From NCBI RefSeq assembly GCF_005144745.1, contig NZ_SWKK01000025.1, forward strand, positions 1 through 56,660: a DNA stretch of 56,660 bases, given 5' to 3'. The first letter of the stretch is position 1. Each line of letters starts with the position of its first letter. The DNA is from Flavobacterium sp. ASW18X (lineage in GTDB: Bacteria > Bacteroidota > Bacteroidia > Flavobacteriales > Flavobacteriaceae). This document shows, piece by piece, positions 42,123-51,435 of this stretch. Below the pieces are notes generated by a model. It saw only the letters and a program-made list of their open reading frames with translations, was not told the origin of the DNA and did not search any database. The translations under genes were made by a program, and so were the position numbers.

Positions 42123-44023
42123 AAAACAGGGATTTCTATGGTTATGGCTGTACCTCTATTTAGAGCACTGTCAATAACAATAGTGCCCTGCAAATAGTGT
42201 AAGCGTTGTTTTATATTTTTTAATCCAATACCTTGGGATGTATTTTGCAAATTAAACCCAAATCCATCATCTTCAAATAGCAATTGCAGTACATCATCTA
42301 AGATATTAATGTGCAAATCTATGTGTTTTGCTTTGGCATGTTTTAGTGTATTGGTTACTAACTCTTGCGTTATTTGGTACAATTCTACCTTTATTTTTTC
42401 AGAAATAAGGTTAATGCGTTCTTTTGGATGCGCGGAGAACGATATTTCTACAGTTGCATTTTGGTCTATTCGTTTTAAATAGTCTTTTAATAGTGCTGAA
42501 AAATCGTCCTGAATAAACTTTTTTGGCGTTAAATCGTGCGATATTTCCCGAACCAGCTCATAAGTTTCATTAACTTGTAGCGCTACCTCTTTTTGCACCT
42601 CTTTATCCATGTTAGGACTGGATAACTGTAATTTTATCCCTGCTAAGTTGCCACCAATACTGTCATGCAACTGTTTTGCAATCCTAGAACGTTCTTGGTG
42701 CTGAGCATTTAATCCTGCTTTAGCCAAAGCCAGTTCTTGCTTATTCATTAGGGTTTTCATTCGCTGTTGACTCAATTCTTCTTGTTGTTGATTGAGTTTG
42801 CTTTGGGTTTGCAGTTTTTGATAGTACACTACCAACAGACCAATAATTGGAACCAAAACAGCCAAAAAACCATACAAAACCGCTTTTTTAATGGTGCGTT
42901 GCCGGTCCAATTCGTTCTCTTTTTGTAATTGTGTTTCCTTAAGTGCTAATATTTCATTTTCCTTTTGTACCGTTTCATATTGCACCTGTAATTCCTTAAT
43001 CGTTTCTTTATTTTGTTGTTGTGCAAGTTCTTTATTTAAACGGACAAATTGAGTCATCAAAGCATACGCATTTTCAAAATCACCTTTTGCTTTGTAAGTT
43101 GCAATTAGTCCTTGAATGATATCTTTTTGCATTTCTAGGTTATTCCATTGTAGTGAGTTGGCGTACCCCATAGAGAGTACCATTTCTGCCACTTCATAGT
43201 TTTCTTGCTCTCTACTTAATTGACCATAGCGTAGAATGGCTTGGGTATACAAATCATAATACCGTTGCGCTATGCTCTTCTGCATTACTTGTTCAAAATT
43301 TAAATAAGCCAAATTAACTTCTTGGTTAAGGGCATGTATGTTTCCTAAGGTTAGCGTTGCCGCTAGATAAACTTTGCTATTCTGGTCATTAATAAGTTCT
43401 TGGGCTTTTACATAATAGTTTTTAGCTTTTTGCCTATTATCTTGTTGTAACTGTATATTACCCAAATAATAGTTTGCTTCCGCTAATATTTGTGGACTCT
43501 CACTGGTATCACAAAGCTGGGTGAACAGAGCAGCAGCTTTACCTATGCTGTCTTTTTTAAAATAAGATTTGCCTAAGCCAAGCTGTAATTCATGGCGTAG
43601 ATCATAGTTTTTTTGCTTATTGGTTAAATTTAATCCATGAAAAAAAGCAGCCATAGCATCATCAAAAAAGCCTTTTTGTAGATTTCCATTACCCAGTAAC
43701 AGTAAAGATTGTTGTTTAAAAGTGTTGTTTTTAGAAGTTTCTTTTAAAGAACCAAGACTTAGGGTGTCTAGTTTTTTTGCGTAGTATAAAACAGAGTCGC
43801 TGTTACCATGTTGTAAATGTAACTTGGCAATTTGTGTAAATAGCTGTGCCGTTTTATCTACATCAGTAGAAGCAGACAATGCCACAAATAGGGAGTCTGG
43901 CACCGTTTTAGGTTGATGCCCAAAGGCGGTAAAGTTAATTTGCCCTTGTGCCAGAAGCGAATTTTGTAGGATACAAATAAGAAGTACTTGTATTAAAAAA
44001 AATAGGTTGATTCGGTTTTGCAT
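42113..44023 (-). CDS. TPR-containing sensor histidine kinase (HisKA_3 type)
   Basis: A 636-residue kinase. A signal peptide (ending LLAQG) exports a periplasmic sensor part of about 340 residues built of TPR-like helices. A membrane helix (about 385-405) and a short coiled coil (about 410-440) follow. Next comes the HisKA_3 dimerisation domain with the phospho-accepting His in RIAKQLHDSIGGNLAG (about residue 454). The HATPase_c domain ends the protein (FEDDGFGF, TSQGIGLKNIKQRL). It pairs with the LuxR-type regulator (10-bp overlap). The palindrome in its own promoter region suggests autoregulation. The signal sensed is unknown. Confidence 0.93.
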   Translation of the reverse strand: MQNRINLFFLIQVLLICILQNSLLAQGQINFTAFGHQPKTVPDSLFVALSASTDVDKTAQLFTQIAKLHLQHGNSDSVLYYAKKLDTLSLGSLKETSKNNTFKQQSLLLLGNGNLQKGFFDDAMAAFFHGLNLTNKQKNYDLRHELQLGLGKSYFKKDSIGKAAALFTQLCDTSESPQILAEANYYLGNIQLQQDNRQKAKNYYVKAQELINDQNSKVYLAATLTLGNIHALNQEVNLAYLNFEQVMQKSIAQRYYDLYTQAILRYGQLSREQENYEVAEMVLSMGYANSLQWNNLEMQKDIIQGLIATYKAKGDFENAYALMTQFVRLNKELAQQQNKETIKELQVQYETVQKENEILALKETQLQKENELDRQRTIKKAVLYGFLAVLVPIIGLLVVYYQKLQTQSKLNQQQEELSQQRMKTLMNKQELALAKAGLNAQHQERSRIAKQLHDSIGGNLAGIKLQLSSPNMDKEVQKEVALQVNETYELVREISHDLTPKKFIQDDFSALLKDYLKRIDQNATVEISFSAHPKERINLISEKIKVELYQITQELVTNTLKHAKAKHIDLHINILDDVLQLLFEDDGFGFNLQNTSQGIGLKNIKQRLHYLQGTIVIDSALNRGTAITIEIPVLWS

Positions 44024-44076
44024 TATACAGTAAAGCTAAAGAACGGTAAATGTACTTTAAATTTTAGGGTAATGAA

Positions 44077-44092
44077 TCCCTGCTTTCAGGGG
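44077..44092. promoter_or_regulatory. Candidate response-regulator operator (site B)
   Basis: TCCCTGCTTTCAGGGG has the same CCCTG/CAGGG arms and spacing as site A. It lies 54 bp upstream of the histidine-kinase start codon, in the gap shared with the divergent GMC oxidoreductase gene. Confidence 0.5.
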
Positions 44093-44198
44093 TTCTCCGT
44101 AGTATTCAAAAACATAAGCTTAAAACTTAAACGATTTTACAGAAAAACATTTAGAAGCATTTAAAAATTTAAGTTTAGTGAATTAGTAAAGAAGTAAA

Positions 44199-44233
44199 AA
44201 CCTTATTTAACTGATAGGCGTAAATAAGGTTTG
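44199..44233. other. Perfect 12-bp inverted repeat upstream of the GMC oxidoreductase
   Basis: AAACCTTATTTA (44199-44210) and TAAATAAGGTTT (44222-44233) flank an 11-base loop. There is no T-run on the + side and a short one (five T) on the - side, in a divergent promoter region. It may be an operator, an RNA structure in a leader, or a terminator for minus-strand transcription. The rest of this 324-bp gap holds site B and nothing else that I can name. Confidence 0.4.
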
Positions 44234-44347
44234 ATTCACAATTCTATCAGGTATATGTAAATAAATCTAATTTTAAGACTATACGCTTAGCGGTTAGCCT
44301 GTATTTTTTTAAGTTTATTGGAGCAAAATATCTTAAAACACTGAGCA

Positions 44348-46045
44348 ATGACCAATTACGGAGCTTCAAGCAACTTTAATCATGGATTTCCTACCCCTGG
44401 ACCACAATCCCCTACTGGGCAAGATGTGATGAACCATGTTTATTTTGTTTCTAATCAAGAGTGGAAGCAAATAAGGGAAGAAGAACAATTTGACTACATT
44501 GTTATTGGGAGTGGATTTTGCGGATTAGCCTTTGTAGAGCGTGTATTAAAGAATAATCCGTTTGCAAAAATTTTGCTTTTAGAGCGGGGAGGTTTTTTTC
44601 TTCCTGAACATTTTCAAGATTTGCCAGGTCCATATAAAAAAACGCTCGGAGGCTTAAGCGAGACCTTTCCATGGAGTTTATCTTTAGAAAGTACAAAAGG
44701 GGAGTACGTTTCTTGGCAGCATGGTATGGTTCCTTTTTTTGGAGGTCGGTCTACTTTATGGAGTGGTTGGTGCCCAAGGCCTACAAAAGATGAGTTGGTC
44801 AATTGGCCAGAAAAAGTAGTAGAAGTGTTAGAAGCGTATTACAAAGAAGCAGAAGCTTTAATGAATGTAGTACCCGCAGATCAAATTACCTCTACGAGTG
44901 ATGAAAAACCCATTTTTAGGCATCTTCAACTAGGTATACAGCAATTACTACAAAATAATTTGGATGCTGTACCAGAACTTACACGTGCTATACCCGCTCC
45001 ACTTGCCGTAAAAACAGCCAAAGAAAATGATGTAGATTTTTCCAAATTTTCTACCCCAAGTCGTTTGCTACAGCTCATAGAAAAACAAGAACTATTGCAT
45101 GCTAAAGGTCAAGGAGCTAAACTTAAAGTGGCTACCAATTGCATTGTAAGCAGAATAATAGAACAAGGAAATACCGCTACTGCATTAGATACCTCTAGGG
45201 GTGTGCTCGCATTAAATAAAGCTAAGCTCATTTTAGCTATGGGTACGTTGCCGCCAACCACTTTATTACATAATTCTTTTCCTGCTCTAAAGAATATCGG
45301 CACTCGGTTTACGGCACACTTTATTAGTGCTATCGTGGCTCGTGTGCCTAAAAAGGATTATTCTTTTTACAAAGATTTGTGTAGATTAGAGATAGGGGCG
45401 TTTTATGTGGCTGGCGTAGAACCAAAATTAGACCACGAAGGACAATTTCATGTACAATTTACAGCCTTGGCAGATGCGGACCCAGAAATAAATGCAGAAG
45501 TAGCTTTAAGGAATATGCCAGATGTTGTTGCTACAGCATCTGAAGAACAATTGATGTCTAGCAAAGACCATGTAGTCTTTGTTTGTGCTGTATTGGGTGA
45601 GCTAGATTACAAGAATAGTAAAAACTCATTTTTAAAAAATAGGGGAACAGACCCTACCACCAATGTCACCCTGAATCTCAATCTTAATAAAAATGATAAC
45701 AAGGTTTGGGATGCCATGGATAAAGCCACTTTTAATATGTTAGAAGATATATGTTCTCCTAAAGGTGCAAACCAAGTAGAATATTGGGATGCTGAACAAA
45801 ATAAGTGGAAGAAAACCAGACCTAAAAAGAAAAAATACAGAGTAAGTGGTTTGGTACACGAAGCTTCTACCTTGTGGATGGGAACCGATTCGGAAAGTGT
45901 AGTAGGCTTAGATTATAGACCAAAAGGGGTAGAAAATGTTTACGTAACAGGTGCCAGCTTATGGCCTACAGGAGCTTCTTGGAATCCTACTTTAGCTATG
46001 GTAGCATTAACGCAACATTTGGCAGACAATCTAAGCAAAGATTAG
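44348..46045 (+). CDS. GMC family oxidoreductase (FAD-dependent)
   Basis: A 565-residue flavoprotein. The FAD-binding fold is DYIVIGSGFCGLAFVERVL with LLLERG at the second strand. GGRSTLWSGWCPRP (about 133-146) resembles the flavin-attachment/covering loop. The C-terminus has LVHEASTLWMG (putative active-site His) and GASLWPTGASWNPTLAM (second active-site residue Asn). GMC enzymes oxidise alcohols and sugars. No signal peptide, so probably cytoplasmic. It is followed by the xylose operon, but 246 bp of non-coding sequence separate them, so a link to sugar oxidation is only possible. Confidence 0.88.
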   Translation: MTNYGASSNFNHGFPTPGPQSPTGQDVMNHVYFVSNQEWKQIREEEQFDYIVIGSGFCGLAFVERVLKNNPFAKILLLERGGFFLPEHFQDLPGPYKKTLGGLSETFPWSLSLESTKGEYVSWQHGMVPFFGGRSTLWSGWCPRPTKDELVNWPEKVVEVLEAYYKEAEALMNVVPADQITSTSDEKPIFRHLQLGIQQLLQNNLDAVPELTRAIPAPLAVKTAKENDVDFSKFSTPSRLLQLIEKQELLHAKGQGAKLKVATNCIVSRIIEQGNTATALDTSRGVLALNKAKLILAMGTLPPTTLLHNSFPALKNIGTRFTAHFISAIVARVPKKDYSFYKDLCRLEIGAFYVAGVEPKLDHEGQFHVQFTALADADPEINAEVALRNMPDVVATASEEQLMSSKDHVVFVCAVLGELDYKNSKNSFLKNRGTDPTTNVTLNLNLNKNDNKVWDAMDKATFNMLEDICSPKGANQVEYWDAEQNKWKKTRPKKKKYRVSGLVHEASTLWMGTDSESVVGLDYRPKGVENVYVTGASLWPTGASWNPTLAMVALTQHLADNLSKD

Positions 46046-46107
46046 CTTAGAATTGAACTGACCTAGGAATTTAAATACGCTAGTATACGTTTAAAGTGAA
46101 TTTATAA

Positions 46108-46132
46108 CGAAAACCCTTTCGAAAAATTTTCG
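46108..46132. promoter_or_regulatory. Candidate operator upstream of xylB
   Basis: Two overlapping inverted repeats: CGAAAACCCTTTCG (46108-46121) and CGAAAAATTTTCG (46120-46132, arms of six around one A). They lie 160 bp before xylB. They could bind the LacI-type regulator encoded 3.6 kb downstream, but no regulator is proven. Confidence 0.35.
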
Positions 46133-46291
46133 TCATCGGTATTGTTGTTTAAAGTTCTGTTTTTTAGGAAATTGCGATAATTTGGAGCATTGTTTATTTT
46201 ACGCTAGGTTACCTCTGCATAGCTGAAATTTGGTTTTATAGACCACACAAAGCTTTCTTTTTCTACATTTATCAAACACAACAACTTAACT

Positions 46292-47779
46292 ATGTACTTT
46301 TTAGGATTGGATATCGGGAGTTCTTCTGTAAAGATTGCCTTAGTAGCTTCAGATACAGGTAAACAACTAGCCGTTGAACAAGAACCAAAGGAGGAGATGT
46401 CCATGGAAGCCCACCAAAAAGGATGGGCGGAACAAGACCCTAATCTATGGTGGCATTATGCCTGTCTGGGTATAAAATCCATACTAAAATCAACCAAGGT
46501 ATCCCCAGAAACCATCAAAGGAATAGGTATTTCTTACCAAATGCATGGTTTAGTAGTGGTAGATGCCCAAGGTATTCCCTTACGTAAAGCCATTATTTGG
46601 TGTGACAGCAGGGCTGTAGAAATAGGAGAAGAGGCTTTGAAAAGTATAGGTCCTTCGTATTGCACGGAACATTTATTAAATAGTCCAGCAAATTTTACTG
46701 CATCTAAGCTAAAGTGGGTAAAAGATAATGAACCCGCTATTTTTGATAAAACGGCTAAGTTTTTACTTCCGGGAGATTACATCGCATTAAAGCTATCGGG
46801 AGAAAGTACTACCACAGTTTCTGGTTTATCAGAGGGTATTTTTTGGGATTTTAAACAAGATAGATTGTCAGAGGAGTTATTAACACATTATGGTTTTTCT
46901 AAAGAACAAATACCGAACATAGTACCCACTTTTGGCTTGCAAGGCGCAGTTTCAGCAAAAGGCGCAGAAGAAAGTGGACTTGTAGCAGGTACCCCTATTT
47001 TATACCGTGCTGGTGACCAGCCCAACAATGCCCTTAGTTTAAATGTGTTTAAGCCTGGAGAAGTCGCAGCTACATGTGGTACTTCTGGCGTTATGTATGG
47101 AGTTACATCTAATTTATCTGTAAAAGAATATGCTCGAGTAAACAACTTTGCACACGTAAATTACCAAAAATCAGCCCAAAAAAGTATTGGCAAGTTATTA
47201 TGTATTAATGGAGCCGGAATTCAATACCGTTGGTTAAAAAATACCTTAGGTATTACGGATTATGAAACTATGAATGAGCTGGCGTCCACTGTAGCTGTGG
47301 GGTCAGATGGTATACAATGTATTCCTTTTGGTAACGGGGCAGAACGCATGTTAAAGAATAAAGATGTAGGTACACGCTGGGTCAATATCAATCTAAATAG
47401 GCATCAAAAAGCACATTTGTGCAGGGCAGCTTTGGAGGGTATCGCCTTTAGCTTTGTATATGGTTTTGAAATTATGCAAGCAGATGGCATTGAGCCAACG
47501 GTGATTAAAGCAGGGAATGACAACATGTTTCGTTCCAGAATTTTTGCAGAGACCATAGCTACACTTATAGGTCAAGAAATAGCGCTGTATAATACTACAG
47601 GAGCCATAGGTGCTGCACGTGCCTGCGTACTAAAAGAGGGGGATTACAATGCTTTTTCTGCTTATACTCAAAATGATTACGTAAAAACATATCACCCTAA
47701 AAAAGAAAAACAAGCCTACCAATTGGCATATAATAATTGGAAAAAAGAATTGAACCTGATTTTAAATACAATAGCATAA
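46292..47779 (+). CDS. xylB: Xylulokinase
   Basis: A 495-residue FGGY-family sugar kinase phosphorylating D-xylulose to xylulose 5-phosphate, which enters the pentose phosphate pathway. The N-terminal phosphate-binding loop is [16 protein letters not shown] (3-18). The substrate region has [12 protein letters not shown], and [27 protein letters not shown] carries the catalytic Asp and adenosine-binding part. The adjacent xylose isomerase makes xylulokinase the right choice among FGGY kinases. First gene of xylB-xylA, 5 bp before xylA. Confidence 0.95.
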   Translation: MYFLGLDIGSSSVKIALVASDTGKQLAVEQEPKEEMSMEAHQKGWAEQDPNLWWHYACLGIKSILKSTKVSPETIKGIGISYQMHGLVVVDAQGIPLRKAIIWCDSRAVEIGEEALKSIGPSYCTEHLLNSPANFTASKLKWVKDNEPAIFDKTAKFLLPGDYIALKLSGESTTTVSGLSEGIFWDFKQDRLSEELLTHYGFSKEQIPNIVPTFGLQGAVSAKGAEESGLVAGTPILYRAGDQPNNALSLNVFKPGEVAATCGTSGVMYGVTSNLSVKEYARVNNFAHVNYQKSAQKSIGKLLCINGAGIQYRWLKNTLGITDYETMNELASTVAVGSDGIQCIPFGNGAERMLKNKDVGTRWVNINLNRHQKAHLCRAALEGIAFSFVYGFEIMQADGIEPTVIKAGNDNMFRSRIFAETIATLIGQEIALYNTTGAIGAARACVLKEGDYNAFSAYTQNDYVKTYHPKKEKQAYQLAYNNWKKELNLILNTIA

Positions 47780-47784
47780 ACAAC

Positions 47785-49110
47785 ATGGCAGTACTAGGAG
47801 ATAAAGAATATTTTAAAGGCATAGGCCAAATACAGTTTGAAGGAAAAGAATCTGATAATCCTTTGGCATTTAAATTTTACAATCCGGAACAAGTTGTAGC
47901 GGGTAAAACCATGCGAGAGCATTTTAAATTTGCTATGGCGTATTGGCATACGTTATGTGGTACTGGGGGCGACCCATTTGGGCCTGGAACAAAAGATTTT
48001 CCTTGGAGTACAAGTAATGACCCGGTTGCAGCTGCCAGAGATAAAGCAGATGCCGCATTTGAGTTTGCTACCAAAATGGGTTTCGATTATTATTGTTTTC
48101 ATGATTATGACTTGGTAGATGAAGGAAGCAGCTTGGCAGAGTCTGAAAAACGAGTGCAGGCAACCGTAGCGTATTTAAAGGAAAAAATGGAGGCTTCTGG
48201 CGTTAAATTGCTTTGGGGAACGGCCAATTTATTTTCTAATCCACGCTATATGAATGGTGCTGCGAGTAATCCTAATTTTGATGTAGTTGCATATGCTGGA
48301 GCACAATTAAAAATAGCGATAGATGCCACTATAGCTTTAGGTGGAGAAAACTATGTTTTCTGGGGTGGTAGAGAAGGGTATATGAGCCTTTTAAATACCA
48401 AAATGAAACTGGAACAGGATAATATTGGTAGGTTTATGCGGATGGCACGTGATTATGCCCGTAGCAATGGATTTACTGGAAACTTTTTTATTGAACCCAA
48501 ACCCATGGAGCCTTCTAAACATCAGTACGATTTTGATAGCGCTACCTCTATTAACTTTATTCGTGAACAAGGATTAGAAAAAGACTTTAAATTGAATATA
48601 GAAGTGAACCATGCCACCCTTGCGCAACATACTTTTCAGCACGAATTGCAGGTGGCAGCAGATGCAGGCATGTTAGGAAGTATAGATGCCAACCGGGGAG
48701 ATTACCAAAATGGTTGGGATACAGACCAGTTTCCTAATAACTTTTTAGAGACAGCAGAAGCCATGATGGTGTTGCTTAAATCTGGTGGTTTGCAAGGTGG
48801 TGGCGTTAATTTTGATGCAAAAACCCGTAGAAATTCCACAGATTTAGAAGACTTGTTTTTAGCCCATATTGGTGGGGCAGATACGTTTGCTAGAGGCCTG
48901 TTAATTGCGGATGCAGTCTTACAAAAATCTCCATTAGAAGGCTTACTTAACCAGCGATACGAATCTTTTGATAATGGTGCGGGAGCAGATTTTATTGCCG
49001 GAAAATTAAATTTAACAGATTTATATACTTACGCACAACAAAAAGGGGAACCACAACAAATAAGTGGCAAGCAAGAATTGTTTGAGAATATTTTAAATCA
49101 ATATAGTTAA
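47785..49110 (+). CDS. xylA: Xylose isomerase
   Basis: A 441-residue class II xylose isomerase converting D-xylose to D-xylulose. Key residues: His106 and Asp109 in [10 protein letters not shown], the metal-binding Glu in [18 protein letters not shown] and [17 protein letters not shown], and the Asp ligands in [16 protein letters not shown]. The start is ATG 47785, because an earlier in-frame ATG lies inside xylB. It is followed 11 bp later by the short symporter-like ORF. Confidence 0.96.
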   Translation: MAVLGDKEYFKGIGQIQFEGKESDNPLAFKFYNPEQVVAGKTMREHFKFAMAYWHTLCGTGGDPFGPGTKDFPWSTSNDPVAAARDKADAAFEFATKMGFDYYCFHDYDLVDEGSSLAESEKRVQATVAYLKEKMEASGVKLLWGTANLFSNPRYMNGAASNPNFDVVAYAGAQLKIAIDATIALGGENYVFWGGREGYMSLLNTKMKLEQDNIGRFMRMARDYARSNGFTGNFFIEPKPMEPSKHQYDFDSATSINFIREQGLEKDFKLNIEVNHATLAQHTFQHELQVAADAGMLGSIDANRGDYQNGWDTDQFPNNFLETAEAMMVLLKSGGLQGGGVNFDAKTRRNSTDLEDLFLAHIGGADTFARGLLIADAVLQKSPLEGLLNQRYESFDNGAGADFIAGKLNLTDLYTYAQQKGEPQQISGKQELFENILNQYS

Positions 49111-49121
49111 AAATTACCCAG

Positions 49122-49229
49122 ATGGAATCTATTTTAGAAACTGCAGACTGGTGGGTATTAGGAGCCTATTTAGCCGCATTAATTGGGGTTGCCATCTGGG
49201 TGTTATTACAGGGTAATAAAATAAATTAA
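49122..49229 (+). pseudogene. Probable N-terminal remnant of a sodium:sugar symporter
   Basis: A 35-codon ORF (begins MESILETADWWVLGAYLAA, ends at TAA 49227-49229) that looks like the first helix of SSS-type sodium/sugar symporters, which normally continue into a DYFLAGR motif. It stands exactly where xylose operons of this phylum carry the xylose symporter gene. No continuation is visible in any frame after the stop, so most of the gene appears deleted. Alternatively it is a genuine single-helix small membrane protein. Not longer than 35 residues either way. Confidence 0.5.
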
Positions 49230-49382
49230 TTGTAAAAATGTTCTTTGACTATGTTAATCTTATTTAGTTAACAATCTATTTTGTGCAGTTCGTCTAATAA
49301 ATCCAAAAGTGTGTAAGTTATCTTATTTTATGGCGTTATGTAAATGTCCAAATCTTAGTATTAACCTAACCGCTTATAGCTT

Positions 49383-49652
49383 ATGGATTTAAAACAACGA
49401 TTAGAATCATGTAAAAAATGCCAAAACAGAGAATTTTCGGAATTTGGTATTGTGTGCTCTTTATCGGGTAGTAAACCCGATTTTAATAACAGTTGCGCAA
49501 GTTTTGCTTTAGACCCAAAACAAGCTCATAAAATGCATATGAGGCAGCAGTATGAGGTTGTAGCAAAGGAAGAAAATAAAAACCAAATTTGGGTAGTTAT
49601 AGGTGTTGCTCTTATCGTCTTGAGAATCATATTCAGATTTTTAAGAGACTAG
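49383..49652 (+). CDS. Small membrane protein with Cys motif
   Basis: An 89-residue protein. The cytoplasmic N-terminal half has four cysteines (Cys10, Cys13, Cys25, Cys38) that could bind a metal. A single membrane helix (about 69-86) follows. Similar short proteins are common in flavobacteria, and I know no function. It has its own terminator and no close co-directional partner upstream, since the gap to the symporter remnant is 153 bp. Confidence 0.6.
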   Translation: MDLKQRLESCKKCQNREFSEFGIVCSLSGSKPDFNNSCASFALDPKQAHKMHMRQQYEVVAKEENKNQIWVVIGVALIVLRIIFRFLRD

Positions 49653-49677
49653 CAAATATCCTAATTACAAAAATATG

Positions 49678-49700
49678 CCACCTTTGGGTGGTTTTTTTTT
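49678..49700 (+). terminator. Rho-independent terminator
   Basis: Short stem CCACC (49678-49682) with GGTGG (49687-49691), four-base loop and a nine-base T-run, directly after the small Cys/membrane protein gene. Confidence 0.8.
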
Positions 49701-49764
49701 AGCCCTGTTTTTAAAGCGATAAGAGTTTGCTATCAGAATTACATTGGAAAAGATGAGCTACTTT

Positions 49765-49824
49765 ACGTTTTCTTTTAGGTAAGAAATCTTATGTAAAAAC
49801 GTAATAACATTCTTATAACGTTTT
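49765..49824. promoter_or_regulatory. Inverted ACGTTTT/AAAACGT elements upstream of the LacI gene
   Basis: ACGTTTT (49765-49771), AAAACGT (49796-49802) and ACGTTTT (49818-49824) form alternating inverted repeats with CG cores like those in LacI-family operators. Between them TAAGAAATCTTA (49780-49791) forms a small palindrome. They lie 90-150 bp before the regulator gene, so autoregulation is plausible but unproven. Confidence 0.35.
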
Positions 49825-49914
49825 AGAAAAATTCGCACTACTTTTTCCTAAAGAAATTTTCAGATTCAAGAAACCTACGTAAATTGGTGCACCGAACCAG
49901 ACTTAGCCTAAAGG

Positions 49915-50940
49915 ATGAAAAAGTTTACCTTAAAGGACATTGCCAAACATTTTAGTGTTTCTGTTTCTACTGCTTCTAAAGCCATTAATGACAGTCATGA
50001 AATTAGTGAGGAGCTTAAACAGCGCATACAACATTATGCCAAAGCCAACAATTACAGACCTAACCGTATTGCATTAAGTTTACTTAAAAAAAATACCAAA
50101 ACATTGGGTGTGGTAGTACCAAGTATTCTTAATTATTTTTTTGCTCAAGTGTTTTATGGTATAGAAAAGGCGGCCAATGCAAGAGGCTACAATATTATAA
50201 GTTGCACTTCTGATGAATCCTTTGTAAAAGAACAACGTACTTTAGAATTATTCAGCACGGGAACGGTAGACGGTTTAATCCTGTCGTTGGCAGAAGAAAC
50301 ACAATCTAAAGAAGATTATGAGCATGTACGTAATTTTATGAGCTATCAAATTCCTTTGGTAATGTTTGATCGTGTATGCGATGAAATTCAGTGCGATAAA
50401 GTTGTAGTAGACGATGAAGAAGCCGGCTTTAACATAGCAGAATTTTTGTTTGATACCGGTTGTAAAAAAATAGCCATTGTGTCTTCTATCTCTAATTCCA
50501 GTGTTGGTAAATTACGAATAGCAGGCTTTAAAAAATCCTTAGCCCAAAGAGGATTAGTTTATGAGGATAAGCTTAATGTTAAGGTGGGTAAAGAGGACGA
50601 TTTACAATTACTACTTACACTGCTTTTAGCATCCAAAGAGGTGGACGGTATTATCGCCTTAGATGAGATGACAGCGGTAGACGTGCTCAATATTTGCAAG
50701 CAAAAGAAGATTAAGGTACCAGAAGAGTTGGCCATAGTAGGTTTTACTAATGGTAAACTCTCTAAGTATGTATCTCCATCATTGACAATGGTCAGTCAAC
50801 ACGGAAAATATATTGGAGAAACTTCTGCAAATATGTTAATAGACCGTATTGAGCAGGTAGATAAAGAACTGCCCTATACTACTAAATTGGTAAAAACTAG
50901 TATAATTCCTAGGGAATCCACATTGCCCTTGCCAGAATAG
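49915..50940 (+). CDS. LacI family transcriptional regulator
   Basis: A 341-residue repressor with N-terminal LacI helix-turn-helix and hinge (TLKDIAKHFSVSVSTASKAI, residues 4-23, hinge through about 60). A periplasmic-binding-protein-like sensor domain for a sugar effector follows. It is the likely regulator of the xylBA operon upstream because it is the only sugar-type regulator nearby, but the effector is not shown by sequence. The SMR gene begins 80 bp downstream. Confidence 0.92.
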   Translation: MKKFTLKDIAKHFSVSVSTASKAINDSHEISEELKQRIQHYAKANNYRPNRIALSLLKKNTKTLGVVVPSILNYFFAQVFYGIEKAANARGYNIISCTSDESFVKEQRTLELFSTGTVDGLILSLAEETQSKEDYEHVRNFMSYQIPLVMFDRVCDEIQCDKVVVDDEEAGFNIAEFLFDTGCKKIAIVSSISNSSVGKLRIAGFKKSLAQRGLVYEDKLNVKVGKEDDLQLLLTLLLASKEVDGIIALDEMTAVDVLNICKQKKIKVPEELAIVGFTNGKLSKYVSPSLTMVSQHGKYIGETSANMLIDRIEQVDKELPYTTKLVKTSIIPRESTLPLPE

Positions 50941-51020
50941 TTACCCCATAAATTAAGGAACTTTTGGCCATTTTTCTGCTTTGTAGACTTTAACTTTACT
51001 AAGATTAAAAGCGATAAAGA

Positions 51021-51347
51021 ATGAATTGGGTATTGTTGATTATTGCAGGTTTGTTTGAGGTTCTTTTTGTCTTTTGTTTAGGAAAAGCCAAAGAGAGTAC
51101 AGGCAATACCATGTATTTGTGGTACACTGCATTTACATTAAGTTTAACCTTAAGCATGTCTTTGATGATTAAGGTAACTAAAACTTTACCTATGGGTACA
51201 GCATATGCGGTATGGACTGGTATCGGCGCAGTAGGTTCTGTAGCCCTAGGAATTTTGGTTTTTAAAGAACCTGCAACTTTTTGGCGATTGTTATTCTTAA
51301 CCACACTTATTGGTTCTATTATTGGCTTAAAGGTAGTTTCGCATTAA
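51021..51347 (+). CDS. SMR family transporter (SugE/Gdx-like)
   Basis: A 108-residue, four-helix small multidrug resistance family protein with the essential glutamate Glu13 in helix 1 (AGLFEVLF). The TAYAVWTGIGAVGSVALGI signature is in helix 3. Gdx-type members export guanidinium and related cations, and others export quaternary ammonium compounds. The SugE-like A-G-L-F-E-V context favours the Gdx/SugE group, at moderate certainty. Starts with ATG at 51021. Confidence 0.85.
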   Translation: MNWVLLIIAGLFEVLFVFCLGKAKESTGNTMYLWYTAFTLSLTLSMSLMIKVTKTLPMGTAYAVWTGIGAVGSVALGILVFKEPATFWRLLFLTTLIGSIIGLKVVSH

Positions 51348-51435
51348 TTTAAAATTAGAAATAATAGGTATTTCTTTGGTTTGTAGTAATTTAGAAGAAG
51401 ACAGAACACGTACATCCAATTTAAACCACAACACC

